35,870 nucleotides of DNA from Bacteroidota bacterium (GTDB taxonomy: Bacteria; Bacteroidota; Bacteroidia; Cytophagales; Cyclobacteriaceae): the NCBI GenBank assembly GCA_023417955.1, contig JAEZDW010000116.1:1-35870 (forward strand), given 5' to 3'. A program made the position numbers and the translations under genes. The notes beneath the pieces were generated by a model. That model was not told the origin of the DNA. It saw only the letters and a list, made by a program, of their open reading frames with translations, and did no database searches. How positions within the stretch are numbered: position 1 is the first letter of the stretch; each line of letters starts with the position of its first letter. Of this stretch, positions 8,200 to 17,614 are shown piece by piece.

Positions 8200-8229
8200 G
8201 CCGAATTCTGATTTTGCGCAAGCGCTAAG

Positions 8230-8754
8230 TTAGCTATTTGCAACGATCTTGAGGTGTCCGAGGTGATGTTCGCCATGCCAACTGTAAAGGGCGAGCATCC
8301 GTTCAATGGTGTTCTTTTTGCCTGTGTCCGGATGGACAAACGCGCGCTGAAGCTGTTCTTCGGGAATATTCCGGAGCAGCAGTGCCCACTTTGCGTGCAA
8401 TGCCTTAAGCAATGCCAGTGAAAAGAGCGGATCGAACGCAACCTCCGGTGTAAGTGCCCATAGTTTTTCATCGTAAGCTTTGATCACAGGCGTTTCTTCA
8501 GTGAGTGCCCACTTGATGCGGATGTAGGCATTCATATGACTGTCGGCAAGATGATGTACTACCTGACGCGCAGTCCACCCACCTTCACGATATGGCGTTG
8601 CCCATTGACTGTCGGTGAACGATCTAATGAGCGTTTCGATATTATCCGGAAGGTTCTCGATGGAGTCAATGTACGCTGCACGTTCTTCTGCGGAATATGA
8701 TGGTTTGGGACTGAACTTCCCAATCGGGTATTGAAGTTGTTCTAAGTTACTCAT
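8230..8754 (-). CDS. YfiT/BstA-like DinB-fold protein (putative bacillithiol or metal-dependent transferase)
   Basis: A 174-residue four-helix DinB-superfamily protein of the YfiT branch. The N-terminus (LQYPIGKF) and the block EGGWTARQVVHHLADSH (57-73) are characteristic. Probable metal ligands are a His of the VHHLADSH motif (H67) plus H160 and H164 of HGEHHLGHL. In Firmicutes this family includes the bacillithiol S-transferase BstA, and many Bacteroidota make bacillithiol, but no bacillithiol gene is in the window, so that role is inference. Its start overlaps the end of the terC gene by 8 bases. Confidence 0.85.
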   Translation of the reverse strand: MSNLEQLQYPIGKFSPKPSYSAEERAAYIDSIENLPDNIETLIRSFTDSQWATPYREGGWTARQVVHHLADSHMNAYIRIKWALTEETPVIKAYDEKLWALTPEVAFDPLFSLALLKALHAKWALLLRNIPEEQLQRAFVHPDTGKKNTIERMLALYSWHGEHHLGHLKIVANS

Positions 8755-9502
8755 GAAATTCTTCGCGGGCCTTTTTACGTCTGTTTCGAACGCGTATGTT
8801 AACCATTTCTATCATTAACGAGAAGGCTACTGCAAAATAGATGTAGCCCTTCGGAATATCGTAGTGCAATCCTTCCAGGAAAAGCATAAAGCCAATCAGG
8901 ATCAGGAATCCCAGCGCGAGTACTTCCATCGACGGGTGCCGGTTGATGAAAGCGCTGATCCTGCCTGAGAAAATCATCATGATACCAATGGAAAGCACTA
9001 CGGCGATGATCATAATCAACACCATGTCGGTAAGTCCTACCGCCGTGAGAATCGAATCAAATGAAAAGATAATGTCAAGCAGGATGATCTGCACGATGAT
9101 ACCAGTTACGTTGACTTTACCTTTACTTTGTTCAATGGTCTCATCTTCGCCCTCCATCTCGTGATTGATCTCACGGGTACTCTTCGCAATCAGGAATAGG
9201 CCACCGAAAATCAGAATCAGATCGCGTCCGCTGATTGCGAGATCGTGTTCAAGGAGCAGGAATTGCGGGATTGTAAACAGCGGTTGCTTGAATTTCATCA
9301 CCCAGGTAATTGTAAGCAGCAACAGTACTCTTACGACCATCGCAAGCAGCAGACCGAAGTTTCGCGTCCGGTCGCGGATTTCTGCTGGCAAACGGTTGGA
9401 TACGATGGAAATGAAAATGATGTTATCAATACCAAGTACAACTTCAAAAAACGTAAGCGTAAGTAAGGCTAACCATGTTTCTGCCCGTAGGAAGATTTCC
9501 AT
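8747..9502 (-). CDS. TerC family integral membrane protein
   Basis: A 251-residue membrane protein with about seven spans. Family motifs are visible: FFEVVLGIDNIIFISIVSNRLP near the N-terminus and the matching second half IILLDIIFSFDSILTAVGL, each carrying the conserved acidic residue in a membrane helix (D26 and its counterpart). TerC proteins are linked to tellurite resistance and to metal (manganese) export or metalation of secreted proteins. A loop rich in Glu (EINHEMEGEDETIEQ) separates the halves. It is first in the run TerC, YfiT-like, YheT-like, SRAP. The 125-base upstream gap shows no clear promoter. Confidence 0.93.
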   Translation of the reverse strand: MEIFLRAETWLALLTLTFFEVVLGIDNIIFISIVSNRLPAEIRDRTRNFGLLLAMVVRVLLLLTITWVMKFKQPLFTIPQFLLLEHDLAISGRDLILIFGGLFLIAKSTREINHEMEGEDETIEQSKGKVNVTGIIVQIILLDIIFSFDSILTAVGLTDMVLIMIIAVVLSIGIMMIFSGRISAFINRHPSMEVLALGFLILIGFMLFLEGLHYDIPKGYIYFAVAFSLMIEMVNIRVRNRRKKAREEFHE

Positions 9503-9627
9503 CGAAAGGTGTTAAGGGTTGATTAACTCGATACTAAAAATACAGGAAAGATGCGTAGTTGCAAAAAGGGAAATCGCCTTTGTGTATGCAAGGGCTCCCA
9601 TCTGCAAAAACGTTGATATTCCAAATG

Positions 9628-12600
9628 TTAGTGTACGATCATGACCTTTTTTCGGACTAAGCCATTCGAGGTTTCAACCTGAATGAAGTAAACTCCGGAA
9701 GCTAATGCGCTTGTGTCCAGAGTTTTCTCGACCTGTCCCCGGTCGAATACGGAACGATGCACCTCTTTGCCTACCGCATCATTCATGCTGATCCGCAGCG
9801 AGGCTTTCGCAGGTTCTTTTAATCGGATCTTGAGTTCGTCATTCGCCGGGTTAGGGAAAAATGCCAGTCCGGCAGAAATTGTCTCCTCTACATCCGTGAT
9901 CACACCCGGGTCAGCAATTATCTTTTCGATAGCAGCCTGATAGACCTCGCGTGTGAGCTCATCCTGAACAAACACAACTACAGCAAGATCGGAACGATCG
10001 ACGGAGCCGCTCACTCTCCAGCGCGCCGTTATCTCATCCGTTGTGGTTCCTTCCACTAATGGTAGCGGTATCAGTGTTCCCGTTGCAGAAGGTAACATCT
10101 TGCGAACTACATTCCCGTGTGTGCCGGCGGTCTTCTCCACAACCGCTATGTGCATAACGGGTCGGATATTGTCTGTGACGGCAAAGTTCTGCAGAACGTC
10201 GGCCGAAGCAGTGACCACCAATTCACCATCTACTGATTGAACATCGATGTTGATAAGGAAGGGAGCCGATGCCAGTGAACGCAGGTCGCGGTGTTGTGTT
10301 TGCCACGGTGCAGTCAGGTCGCCTTCGCTGGCACCATCGACGAAACCACGTGGGATGTAGCCACTGGCGAGTGGAACACCATAGAACGCGGCCCTTGCTG
10401 CGGGATCTGTCGGATTAATTCTGAATTCCGGATCGTCGGTCGGATACCCCATATGATACTGCATCTTCACAGCCTCAGTCTCCGAGATCGCGAGATAGGC
10501 CGCGTTATTGGGCCCGAACTCACTGTTAGTGAAGTTCTCTACAAGAATATTTCTGTTGCGCTCGCGTATGCTCACGTTTCTGAAAGCAAATCCTTCAAAT
10601 TCACCGTCGCTGTTGCTGGCAAACGCAATGCGAAAACGCACTTTCGACTTATTGGGAATATCGTCTAGTTTATGACGGCCCTGCATCCAGTCAAATGGGG
10701 CAGCTTCGCCCTTATATAACTGTCCCGACCAGCCAACCTGGCTGCTGCCCACGTTACCGGTAATAAAACCTTGTGTTGTAAACCATTCAACCCCGGAAGA
10801 TGTATTTCCGAGTGCTGTCCAGGTAACCCCTCCGTTGGTTGAATATTCGAGAACTGCACCATCATAGCTTTGTTGAGTGTCAGCAATGTAATCAAGCGAA
10901 ATAACCGGCTTTGTAAAACCTGTTATGTCCATACATGGGCTGTTCACGAATGATCGGTCATTCGGAAGATACGTTCCTGTTGCATTCGTCACCCATGCAT
11001 TTTCAAGTGATGGCGCCGAAAGGATTATCTTGTTAGGTTGGTCGAACGTCCAGGTAGTGTTGCCATTGATATCTTCAATTGTCCAATAACCTCTTCCGCC
11101 GTCAAGGTCCCGCATACTGTAGGGATCGTTGGCATCAAATGGCAGGTAATCGAGTATCGTGATATTCTTTGTTAATGTGCCGAAACACCCGGTGGCTGTG
11201 AAGGATGTGATTGTAACCGGATAGTCGCCAACACCGTCGCCAAAAAGATGGACCGGATTCTGAAATGTTCCTGAATTTGGTGCAGGCACTGAATTGCCAC
11301 TGGCCCCACGGGGTGTAAATGTACCGTCACCAAAATCCCACTGGTATTCGGTTACAGGAATATCTGCACTGCCTGAAAATTGCGTGTTATCACCTTCACA
11401 CACCTGATTAAAGGTAAACGATGGAACCGGGTTTAATCCCACAGTGATGTTACGCGTTGATTTATTCGTACAGCCCTCGGAGGAAGTGATCTCCAGTGTG
11501 ATCGTGTAATTGTTTTCGTTGCTATAGCTGTAGTTCACGGATTCACCGCTGCCGGTTCCGATCCCGTCGCCGAAGTCCCAATTGTAGTCCTGGTAGGGGA
11601 CATTACCCGCGTCAAGCGGACCGTTCAACGTAAACAGACGTTCTTTACAGATTGGTGGCGTGCTGAAGTCTGCGTCTGGTGCTGGTTTTATCGTTACTGT
11701 AGTTGAGGCGGGCGATCCTTCGCAGCCAGCCAGAAGTTGTGTAACATAAAACGTCTGCTGAGTCGGGCTTTGTCCATCGATGGTAGGTGGGTTGAGAATC
11801 GGACCCCGCTCAATCGGAGTAGCGCCACCGCCGGACGGGTCTGTGTTATACCATAAATAGTTTTCTCCATAACCCGACGCAAAGACACTAAAGGGTGCAG
11901 CAGAGAATTGGCAATATGAAACCGGGGGTGCAATCGGGGCATCCGGTCTGCGGATCGCATAAAAGTTTCGGTCGACGAAATTCGAGCACCCATTGAAATC
12001 AGAATAATTCAGACGAACCGTTAACGGAAGGATGTCCGCTCCTCCAAAGTTTACATCACCGGGTTCAAAATCGTCGCCGTTAATTGCGCCACCTTGCCCC
12101 GGATTAATTGTGAAGTTGTTTACCGTATAGCCGGCGATTGAAGGTGAAAGTGTAATCGGCGATGCATCAGAGCATATCGTCTCTCTTTCGGTTATGCCAA
12201 GTATTTCAGGCGTCGGCCCCGGAGGTACTACTCTAAAGAATTGGAAGCTCTGCAATGTCTCGAACCCAAACATATCCTTGACGAAGATGTCAATGTAGAA
12301 ACTGTTTGCGCCGTAGTTGTTATAGATAGCATTGATGTCCAACGTGTAGGTAGACGGGATTTGTACTGGCAGCCCTGTTTGGATGTCGACAGCATTGACG
12401 TAAGAGTTAGGCGTCAGCGGATTTACACCAGCGCAGGTAGCATTAGGTGCGTCGTAATAGCAGCCATTGTAGAACCTCAAACGGGTCAATTGCCTTCCCG
12501 GCGGGATTGCGGTAACACCGACACGTATGTCCGTGTCATTTGGTGAGTTCCAGCAATAGACGGATAGGAGTCCGTCAACCACAGATGCAGAAACGTTGAA

Positions 12601-15090
12601 AGTTATGGATGTAGTGTTCGAGCACCCGTTAGCGTTTGTGTGCGTGTATTGAATTTGGTGTGAACCGGTCCCGGACAAGAACGGGTTGAAGTAATACTTT
12701 CCGTCGTTTTTAAGAAACACCCCCGGACCAGTAATCAGGCGTGTTCCGTCAGGTGGGGTCGCAGTAGTGTTGATTTCGTAGTCATTGTCTTCAATCGTGT
12801 AGTTCGTTCTTACCAGTGCCTCATCTCCAACGGGAATAAACGCAACCGCAGGCGTGGGATTCACCGTAACCACAACGCTCGCGTTATCTGACGCACCACC
12901 ATTGTCCGTCACCGTCAGGAAATAGGTGGTTGTTGCTGAAGGTGTTACCTGGGGATTCGGCGACGTGCTTGAGAAACCTGCAGGGATGGAGCTCCAGGAA
13001 TATTGATAGAAGCCGGTACCGCCAGTTGCGGGTGGCTGGCCACCCAATGTGATCGTCGCTCCCTGACATATCGTAGTTGGGTTTCCTGCGTTCGCTGACA
13101 ACTCCGCGATGGTGATGGTGGCAGTTTGCGTCAACGTCACTGTTCCACAGTTCGTTGAGGTCGCCTCCACCTCGTATACATAGGTGCCGGGGTTAGCATG
13201 CGAGAACGGACCGAAACTTAATTGCCCTGAATTCCCGGTTTGTCCAGATGTAAACGATCCTGTTGTTGGCTGAATTCTTCGGACTCTGTATGATACCGTC
13301 GGTTGTGTTCCGTTACCCGGAGCGACTGAACCAACAACGATATTGAAGTTCGAACTCACCGCAGGCGCAGGCGGACTCCCGGCAACGGTAAGACCCAGAT
13401 TTATTGCCTCCTTAATGGTGTATGCCGACGAATTGTCCGACAGACCGCTTCCATTCGTAACGACTACCGGAAATGAACCTATTGCCGCGCCACCTGGTGC
13501 CGTGATTTGAATGCTTGTGCTTGTAGGAACGCCCACAATGGTTGCTGTTACCCCGTTGATCGTTACTGTAGGCGAATTGAAGTTTGTACCCGTGATTGTC
13601 ATCGTCTGGCCGGCGCAAGTCGTCGAACCCGGACCAACGTTGGTAATGTTTGGATGAAGCTCTGTGGTAAATGTGATCGATGTAAGGGGAGTTTCATTCC
13701 CGGCGTTGTCCTCGACACTCGCTGCTTTAACCGCGAGATAATAGGTTTGGCTGCCGTTCAGGTTTGAGACAGGATCTATGGTAATCATATTCGATCCGTT
13801 GAACGTCGCATCAAAAGGAACATCTGCTCCACCTGCGTTAGTCAGTTTCAATATGACTACATCATCAATGGTAGTGTTATTAAATGGACCACCACCACTG
13901 GCTCTGAAAATGTTCTCGTTGAAAGTGATAGTTAAATTGCTGGCAATCGAAACATTGGTTTGCCCGTTCGCGGGATTGAATGTCGGAATAGGTCCCTGCG
14001 AATCTCCGGTTTGAAAAGTAATGCTCCCGCCTGCGTATGCGTTGTCACTTTGATCTTCAACGCTGCTGATAGCAACATAGATCGTCGCGTTCGAAGGCAA
14101 TGGACTGTCAGGATCAATGGTAATAACATCCTTTCCGGCGTTTATAGTCGCATCAAAGGGTATGTCAGCACCTCCTGCGTTTGTAAGTTTCAGCGTTATC
14201 AAACCATCGACATTTCCATTTGTAAGGGTAGTGTTGTCGGGCATGCGCACCGCCTCATTAAATGTGATAACAATGTTCCCGGTTTCAGACACGCCGGTGG
14301 CCGCGTTGGCCGGATTAAACGAAGCCGTGGGAGGCTGTATATCCTGGGAGGTAAAAGTTATGCTCAACGTACCAATTGCATTGTCGTTGGCATCTTCGAC
14401 AGAACTTACTTCCACGTAGTAGACCGTTGCACTTTCAAATGGGTCATCCGGATCTATTGTAATTATTGTGTTCGCTCCATTGATGCTCGCAGAAAACGGG
14501 ACGGGGGCACCTGCGTTGTTTGTGAGCTTCAGCTCTACGATTCCCGAAAAGTCTGTAATGGGGGAATTGTCAATATTTCGGACAGGTTCGTTGAAAGTAA
14601 TTGTAATATTTGAATTAAGGGGCACCCCTGTAGTTCCGCCGGAGGGCGAGAACGAAACCGTTGGCGTCTGTGTATCGCCCGTCGTAAATGTGATCGATGT
14701 CGGGTCAGGATCAATGGCGGCACCTCCTGTCGATTCAACATTGGTGATTGCAACGTAAATCACCGTATTAGAGGGGAGCAGCCCCGAAGGGTTGATCGTA
14801 ATAACGTCATCTGCGACATTTATCGTCGCTGTGAAAGGAATGGCGGGTCCGGCAGCGTCATTTTCGCGGAGCGTGATCAGCGCGCCGATGTTTACGTTGG
14901 TTAGGTTCGCGTCATCATTGGCTCTTCGCAGGGCAATGTCTGATGAAATCGTAATGTTTACGTTCTCAGCAACATCCGTAGCACCATCCACCGGCGAGAA
15001 TGTCAGCGCAGGTTGTGCAAGAACCCAGCCCGCGGACAGGATAATTGTTGCCGTCAACAGAAGGATGTTCTTTTGAATCTTCAGAAACAT
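9628..15090 (-). CDS. giant T9SS-exported surface protein with Ig-like, IPT and PKD domains
   Basis: A 1820-residue secreted protein. Domain order: signal peptide (1-25, ending AQ); four tandem Big_5-type Ig-like repeats starting near 26, 139, 250 and 361; an IPT/TIG domain (about 476-558); further Ig/PKD-like modules (to about 1140); two PKD domains marked by WDFGDG near 1170 and 1248; a jelly-roll-like module with EYSTNGGVTWTAL (about 1390-1510); an Omp28-like segment from about 1514 (ILVENFTN...) in which the usual cysteines are absent; and a type A T9SS sorting domain (about 1742-1820: FFPNPANDEL through GVYFIQVETSNGLVRKKVMI). It should be exported by T9SS and anchored to or released from the cell surface. 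It is the last gene of a six-gene run, 28 bases after the lipoprotein gene. A role as adhesin or ligand-binding surface module is inferred from domain type only. Confidence 0.92.
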   Translation of the reverse strand: MFLKIQKNILLLTATIILSAGWVLAQPALTFSPVDGATDVAENVNITISSDIALRRANDDANLTNVNIGALITLRENDAAGPAIPFTATINVADDVITINPSGLLPSNTVIYVAITNVESTGGAAIDPDPTSITFTTGDTQTPTVSFSPSGGTTGVPLNSNITITFNEPVRNIDNSPITDFSGIVELKLTNNAGAPVPFSASINGANTIITIDPDDPFESATVYYVEVSSVEDANDNAIGTLSITFTSQDIQPPTASFNPANAATGVSETGNIVITFNEAVRMPDNTTLTNGNVDGLITLKLTNAGGADIPFDATINAGKDVITIDPDSPLPSNATIYVAISSVEDQSDNAYAGGSITFQTGDSQGPIPTFNPANGQTNVSIASNLTITFNENIFRASGGGPFNNTTIDDVVILKLTNAGGADVPFDATFNGSNMITIDPVSNLNGSQTYYLAVKAASVEDNAGNETPLTSITFTTELHPNITNVGPGSTTCAGQTMTITGTNFNSPTVTINGVTATIVGVPTSTSIQITAPGGAAIGSFPVVVTNGSGLSDNSSAYTIKEAINLGLTVAGSPPAPAVSSNFNIVVGSVAPGNGTQPTVSYRVRRIQPTTGSFTSGQTGNSGQLSFGPFSHANPGTYVYEVEATSTNCGTVTLTQTATITIAELSANAGNPTTICQGATITLGGQPPATGGTGFYQYSWSSIPAGFSSTSPNPQVTPSATTTYFLTVTDNGGASDNASVVVTVNPTPAVAFIPVGDEALVRTNYTIEDNDYEINTTATPPDGTRLITGPGVFLKNDGKYYFNPFLSGTGSHQIQYTHTNANGCSNTTSITFNVSASVVDGLLSVYCWNSPNDTDIRVGVTAIPPGRQLTRLRFYNGCYYDAPNATCAGVNPLTPNSYVNAVDIQTGLPVQIPSTYTLDINAIYNNYGANSFYIDIFVKDMFGFETLQSFQFFRVVPPGPTPEILGITERETICSDASPITLSPSIAGYTVNNFTINPGQGGAINGDDFEPGDVNFGGADILPLTVRLNYSDFNGCSNFVDRNFYAIRRPDAPIAPPVSYCQFSAAPFSVFASGYGENYLWYNTDPSGGGATPIERGPILNPPTIDGQSPTQQTFYVTQLLAGCEGSPASTTVTIKPAPDADFSTPPICKERLFTLNGPLDAGNVPYQDYNWDFGDGIGTGSGESVNYSYSNENNYTITLEITSSEGCTNKSTRNITVGLNPVPSFTFNQVCEGDNTQFSGSADIPVTEYQWDFGDGTFTPRGASGNSVPAPNSGTFQNPVHLFGDGVGDYPVTITSFTATGCFGTLTKNITILDYLPFDANDPYSMRDLDGGRGYWTIEDINGNTTWTFDQPNKIILSAPSLENAWVTNATGTYLPNDRSFVNSPCMDITGFTKPVISLDYIADTQQSYDGAVLEYSTNGGVTWTALGNTSSGVEWFTTQGFITGNVGSSQVGWSGQLYKGEAAPFDWMQGRHKLDDIPNKSKVRFRIAFASNSDGEFEGFAFRNVSIRERNRNILVENFTNSEFGPNNAAYLAISETEAVKMQYHMGYPTDDPEFRINPTDPAARAAFYGVPLASGYIPRGFVDGASEGDLTAPWQTQHRDLRSLASAPFLINIDVQSVDGELVVTASADVLQNFAVTDNIRPVMHIAVVEKTAGTHGNVVRKMLPSATGTLIPLPLVEGTTTDEITARWRVSGSVDRSDLAVVVFVQDELTREVYQAAIEKIIADPGVITDVEETISAGLAFFPNPANDELKIRLKEPAKASLRISMNDAVGKEVHRSVFDRGQVEKTLDTSALASGVYFIQVETSNGLVRKKVMIVH

Positions 15091-15118
15091 GGTCGAATAT
15101 CTGTTTGAAATTTCCTTG

Positions 15119-16429
15119 TTACTTTTTCATTTCGCCGCGCGAATCCGTGCGCATCAGGAAAATGGATGATAATCCGCCTGATTGTTCGTTGCCGTCGCGA
15201 ATAGTACCACAAATCAACAGCCCTCCGTCTTCCGTCTCGCGAATTGACGCCGGCATCTCACTTGTTGGCCCGCCCATAATGCGGCTCCATTCGGTGACTC
15301 CAAATGCGTCAACCTTGATCAACCATACATCATTTCCGCCGTTGCCAATTCGTTTCCCTTCATCCGTTACCAGCGTCCCCGCCAAAACAAATCCTCCGTC
15401 GCGTGTAGGAGTGAGCGCCTCTCCAGATTCTGTTACATCGGATAAACTGGGTTCGGTAAGATTCGGCTGCGTTGCCGAGAGTTGGGCATCGAAATACCGG
15501 ATGCTTTCCTGAATGAAGTTTCCGTTGCGGTCAACGCGGATAAAAAACATGTCGGCATTGGTGCCGTCGGGTTTGGAGTACGTTCCAACGGCTGCGTAGC
15601 CCAGGGCAGATTCCCGGATGTCGCGTATTCTGAGCGATTGCTGATCCTGGTTCTGACCAAAGTAGTTGCTGTTCACGAATGTCGAGTTCTCAACCACAAC
15701 AGGAATTGCGAGGTAAGAATAGTTGAATGCGTTAAGTGTTTCCGTGATGCTTGAACCCCACAGCACTCGTCCGCCGTTGTAGTGCACGGACTTCGTATTT
15801 ACATAGTCGCGAACGATGTAGTTGTAAGCGCGGTGCCATAATGTGTCGAATGTTGTAGCTGAAAGAGCCGTCACGTATGAATACTCGCTCTTGCCAGGCT
15901 CCTGATAGGTGCCCAGCGTGATCAGGTTACCGTCATTATCTTGTGTTATTGCGTCGCCATAGTAGTCGATATGCAAATCGCTCGCGTTGGTCTTCGTTTG
16001 AGAAGAGATATCCTGAACCACATTTCCACCTGCGTCGAGGATAACGAGTCTTGAATTATAGTTTTCAAGTTCACTGATATTTCCGGTGTTAGGGTTATAC
16101 GCAGCATGGCTGCCGATGACGGCGTAACCGCCTGGCAGGACTCTGATACCACTGGCAATACCGTTGTCGATGACGCGTTCCCACTGTCTCTGACCGTGCC
16201 TGTCGGTCTTGATTACGATCATGCGCGAGGCGCGCGTATTTCCGCTGACGTTCACGGTTCCGGCAATCACGTAGCCGTCGGGGGCGATTTCCGCAGCGGC
16301 GGCGGTAAGGCTGTACGCGCCTTCGTAAAAATGCATGAAGGTTGTGCGTTCGCTCAGTGGCGCGTCGTCCAGTTCCCCGCAACCCGCGAATAAGGCAAGT
16401 GAAATCGCAATGGTATAAAGTCTCTTCAT
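15119..16429 (-). CDS. repeat-containing lipoprotein of unknown function
   Basis: A 436-residue predicted lipoprotein with an N-terminal hydrophobic signal and Cys17 (LFAGC). The residues after Cys are acidic (GELDDAP), which in Bacteroidota is compatible with a surface-export signal, though this is only suggestive. The mature part contains degenerate repeats of the kind DGGFVLAGT ... DVWLIKVDAFGVTEWSR ... GG, seen at about 50-90, 260-300, 330-385 and 390-436, predicting a beta-propeller-like fold. It is 6 bases after the outer-membrane barrel gene and 28 before the giant Ig protein, so the three are probably one envelope module. Function unknown. Confidence 0.82.
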   Translation of the reverse strand: MKRLYTIAISLALFAGCGELDDAPLSERTTFMHFYEGAYSLTAAAAEIAPDGYVIAGTVNVSGNTRASRMIVIKTDRHGQRQWERVIDNGIASGIRVLPGGYAVIGSHAAYNPNTGNISELENYNSRLVILDAGGNVVQDISSQTKTNASDLHIDYYGDAITQDNDGNLITLGTYQEPGKSEYSYVTALSATTFDTLWHRAYNYIVRDYVNTKSVHYNGGRVLWGSSITETLNAFNYSYLAIPVVVENSTFVNSNYFGQNQDQQSLRIRDIRESALGYAAVGTYSKPDGTNADMFFIRVDRNGNFIQESIRYFDAQLSATQPNLTEPSLSDVTESGEALTPTRDGGFVLAGTLVTDEGKRIGNGGNDVWLIKVDAFGVTEWSRIMGGPTSEMPASIRETEDGGLLICGTIRDGNEQSGGLSSIFLMRTDSRGEMKK

Positions 16430-16435
16430 GAAGGT

Positions 16436-17500
16436 CTACCTTTTAATCTTCTTCGGGTTGAAGCGATTGTACATGTATCCAATAGTAAATTGTAATGCGT
16501 TGACCTTGAATATACCGTCAACGTAACCACCGGTGGGATTCACACGGTCAAGATTTGCAAAGATTTTTTCGGAGTCATTCACATTTGCCAGCGTTCGTAC
16601 GTACCTGACTTCAGCCACGGCAAAACCACCGGTCACTTTTAGCTTGACACCCGCTGAAACAATTCCGCTCACATTAAAGCGTTTCCTGCTGTCAATCAGG
16701 TCGATGGACTGTTCGTCGAGTGACGTAGCGTCTTCCTTGGTACGGCGAAATGTATTGCGCGCAGACAGAAGGTAGTCGCCCGAAAGCCCAAGCGATATGT
16801 AGGGCTTGATCCTCTTGTCGAACAGCCTGTATTGAACGGACACTGGAACTGATACCCAGGTGTGTCGCTCCACTCCATTGGTTTCATAATGGCGGGTGAA
16901 CGGGTCACCCTGTGGCGTTACATCATTGAATATGCCTTCATTCGTGTACTTGAAGCTTCTCATGATCAGCACCAGTTCCGGATGTACGGTGAGTTTGCCT
17001 TCCATCGCTGAAAGTGGAATGTCGGCAGCGAAGCCGGCCTGAAATGCAAAACCAAAATCGTATTCGCTCGTAAGATCGTTCGCAGGAAGGTAGTCGATCA
17101 CATCAGGCAGGGTTGTGTTTGCACCTACCTTCAGTCCTATGCGATAAATAGGGTCGGTACGAAATGTCCGGTAAAGAGCGACGAACTCGGCAGGATCCGT
17201 TTCAGGACGGATCTCAAAATAGTTGTCTGTGCGCAGGAGGTTCAACATCGCCTCATCGGCCTTCTGAGGTTCTTCGAGGTAGATGTAGGTAAGACACAAA
17301 AGTTTATACGCTTCTACGCGCTCATCCTGTGTGAAGCCGCTTTGCAAACACTTTTCGAGGAGATTCGGAATATCATGCAGCCTGCCCTGTTCATACGTCG
17401 ATCGCGCGAGACGAAGTGTTTGCGTGCACGAAGTAAGCTGGGCATAAGCCACAGTTGCTGAAATACATACAATCAGAAAAGCGTGTAAAAGTCTTTTCAT
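16436..17500 (-). CDS. outer-membrane beta-barrel protein with TPR-like N-terminus
   Basis: A 354-residue exported protein. Signal peptide 1-20 (ends AYAQ). Residues about 25-110 look like a short TPR-type helical region (LARSTYEQGRLHDIPNLLEKCL, then ERVEAYKLLCLTYIYLEEPQKADEAMLNLL), followed by a DPAEFVALYRTFRTDP linker. From about 118 to the C-terminus alternating strands with aromatic girdles (YRIGLKVGANT, FGFAFQAGFAADI, VSVQYRLFDKRIKPYISLGLSG, LQFTIGYMYNRF) indicate a barrel of perhaps 8-10 strands. This TPR-plus-barrel layout resembles OMPs that partner with surface complexes in Bacteroidota. It lies 114 bases after the STAND gene and 6 before the lipoprotein gene. Confidence 0.82.
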   Translation of the reverse strand: MKRLLHAFLIVCISATVAYAQLTSCTQTLRLARSTYEQGRLHDIPNLLEKCLQSGFTQDERVEAYKLLCLTYIYLEEPQKADEAMLNLLRTDNYFEIRPETDPAEFVALYRTFRTDPIYRIGLKVGANTTLPDVIDYLPANDLTSEYDFGFAFQAGFAADIPLSAMEGKLTVHPELVLIMRSFKYTNEGIFNDVTPQGDPFTRHYETNGVERHTWVSVPVSVQYRLFDKRIKPYISLGLSGDYLLSARNTFRRTKEDATSLDEQSIDLIDSRKRFNVSGIVSAGVKLKVTGGFAVAEVRYVRTLANVNDSEKIFANLDRVNPTGGYVDGIFKVNALQFTIGYMYNRFNPKKIKR

Positions 17501-17614
17501 AAAAGTCAGGTTCTGGAGAAATTCATCTCCGGGTCGTTATATGTTGTCCGGAACGATAGTGCTTCAGCTATTCCTGAATAGAACTATACGGTTTCCGGGT
17601 AAAAAGTAAACGCT

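Noticed and set aside
9565..9581. AAAGG/CCTTT hairpin upstream of terC
   Set aside because: Five-pair stem without a T-run; likely chance.
13960..14613. Plus-strand ORF of 217 codons
   Set aside because: It is antisense to the Ig repeats of the giant surface protein; its length follows from the repeat composition, and its Cys/Arg-rich product resembles no protein.
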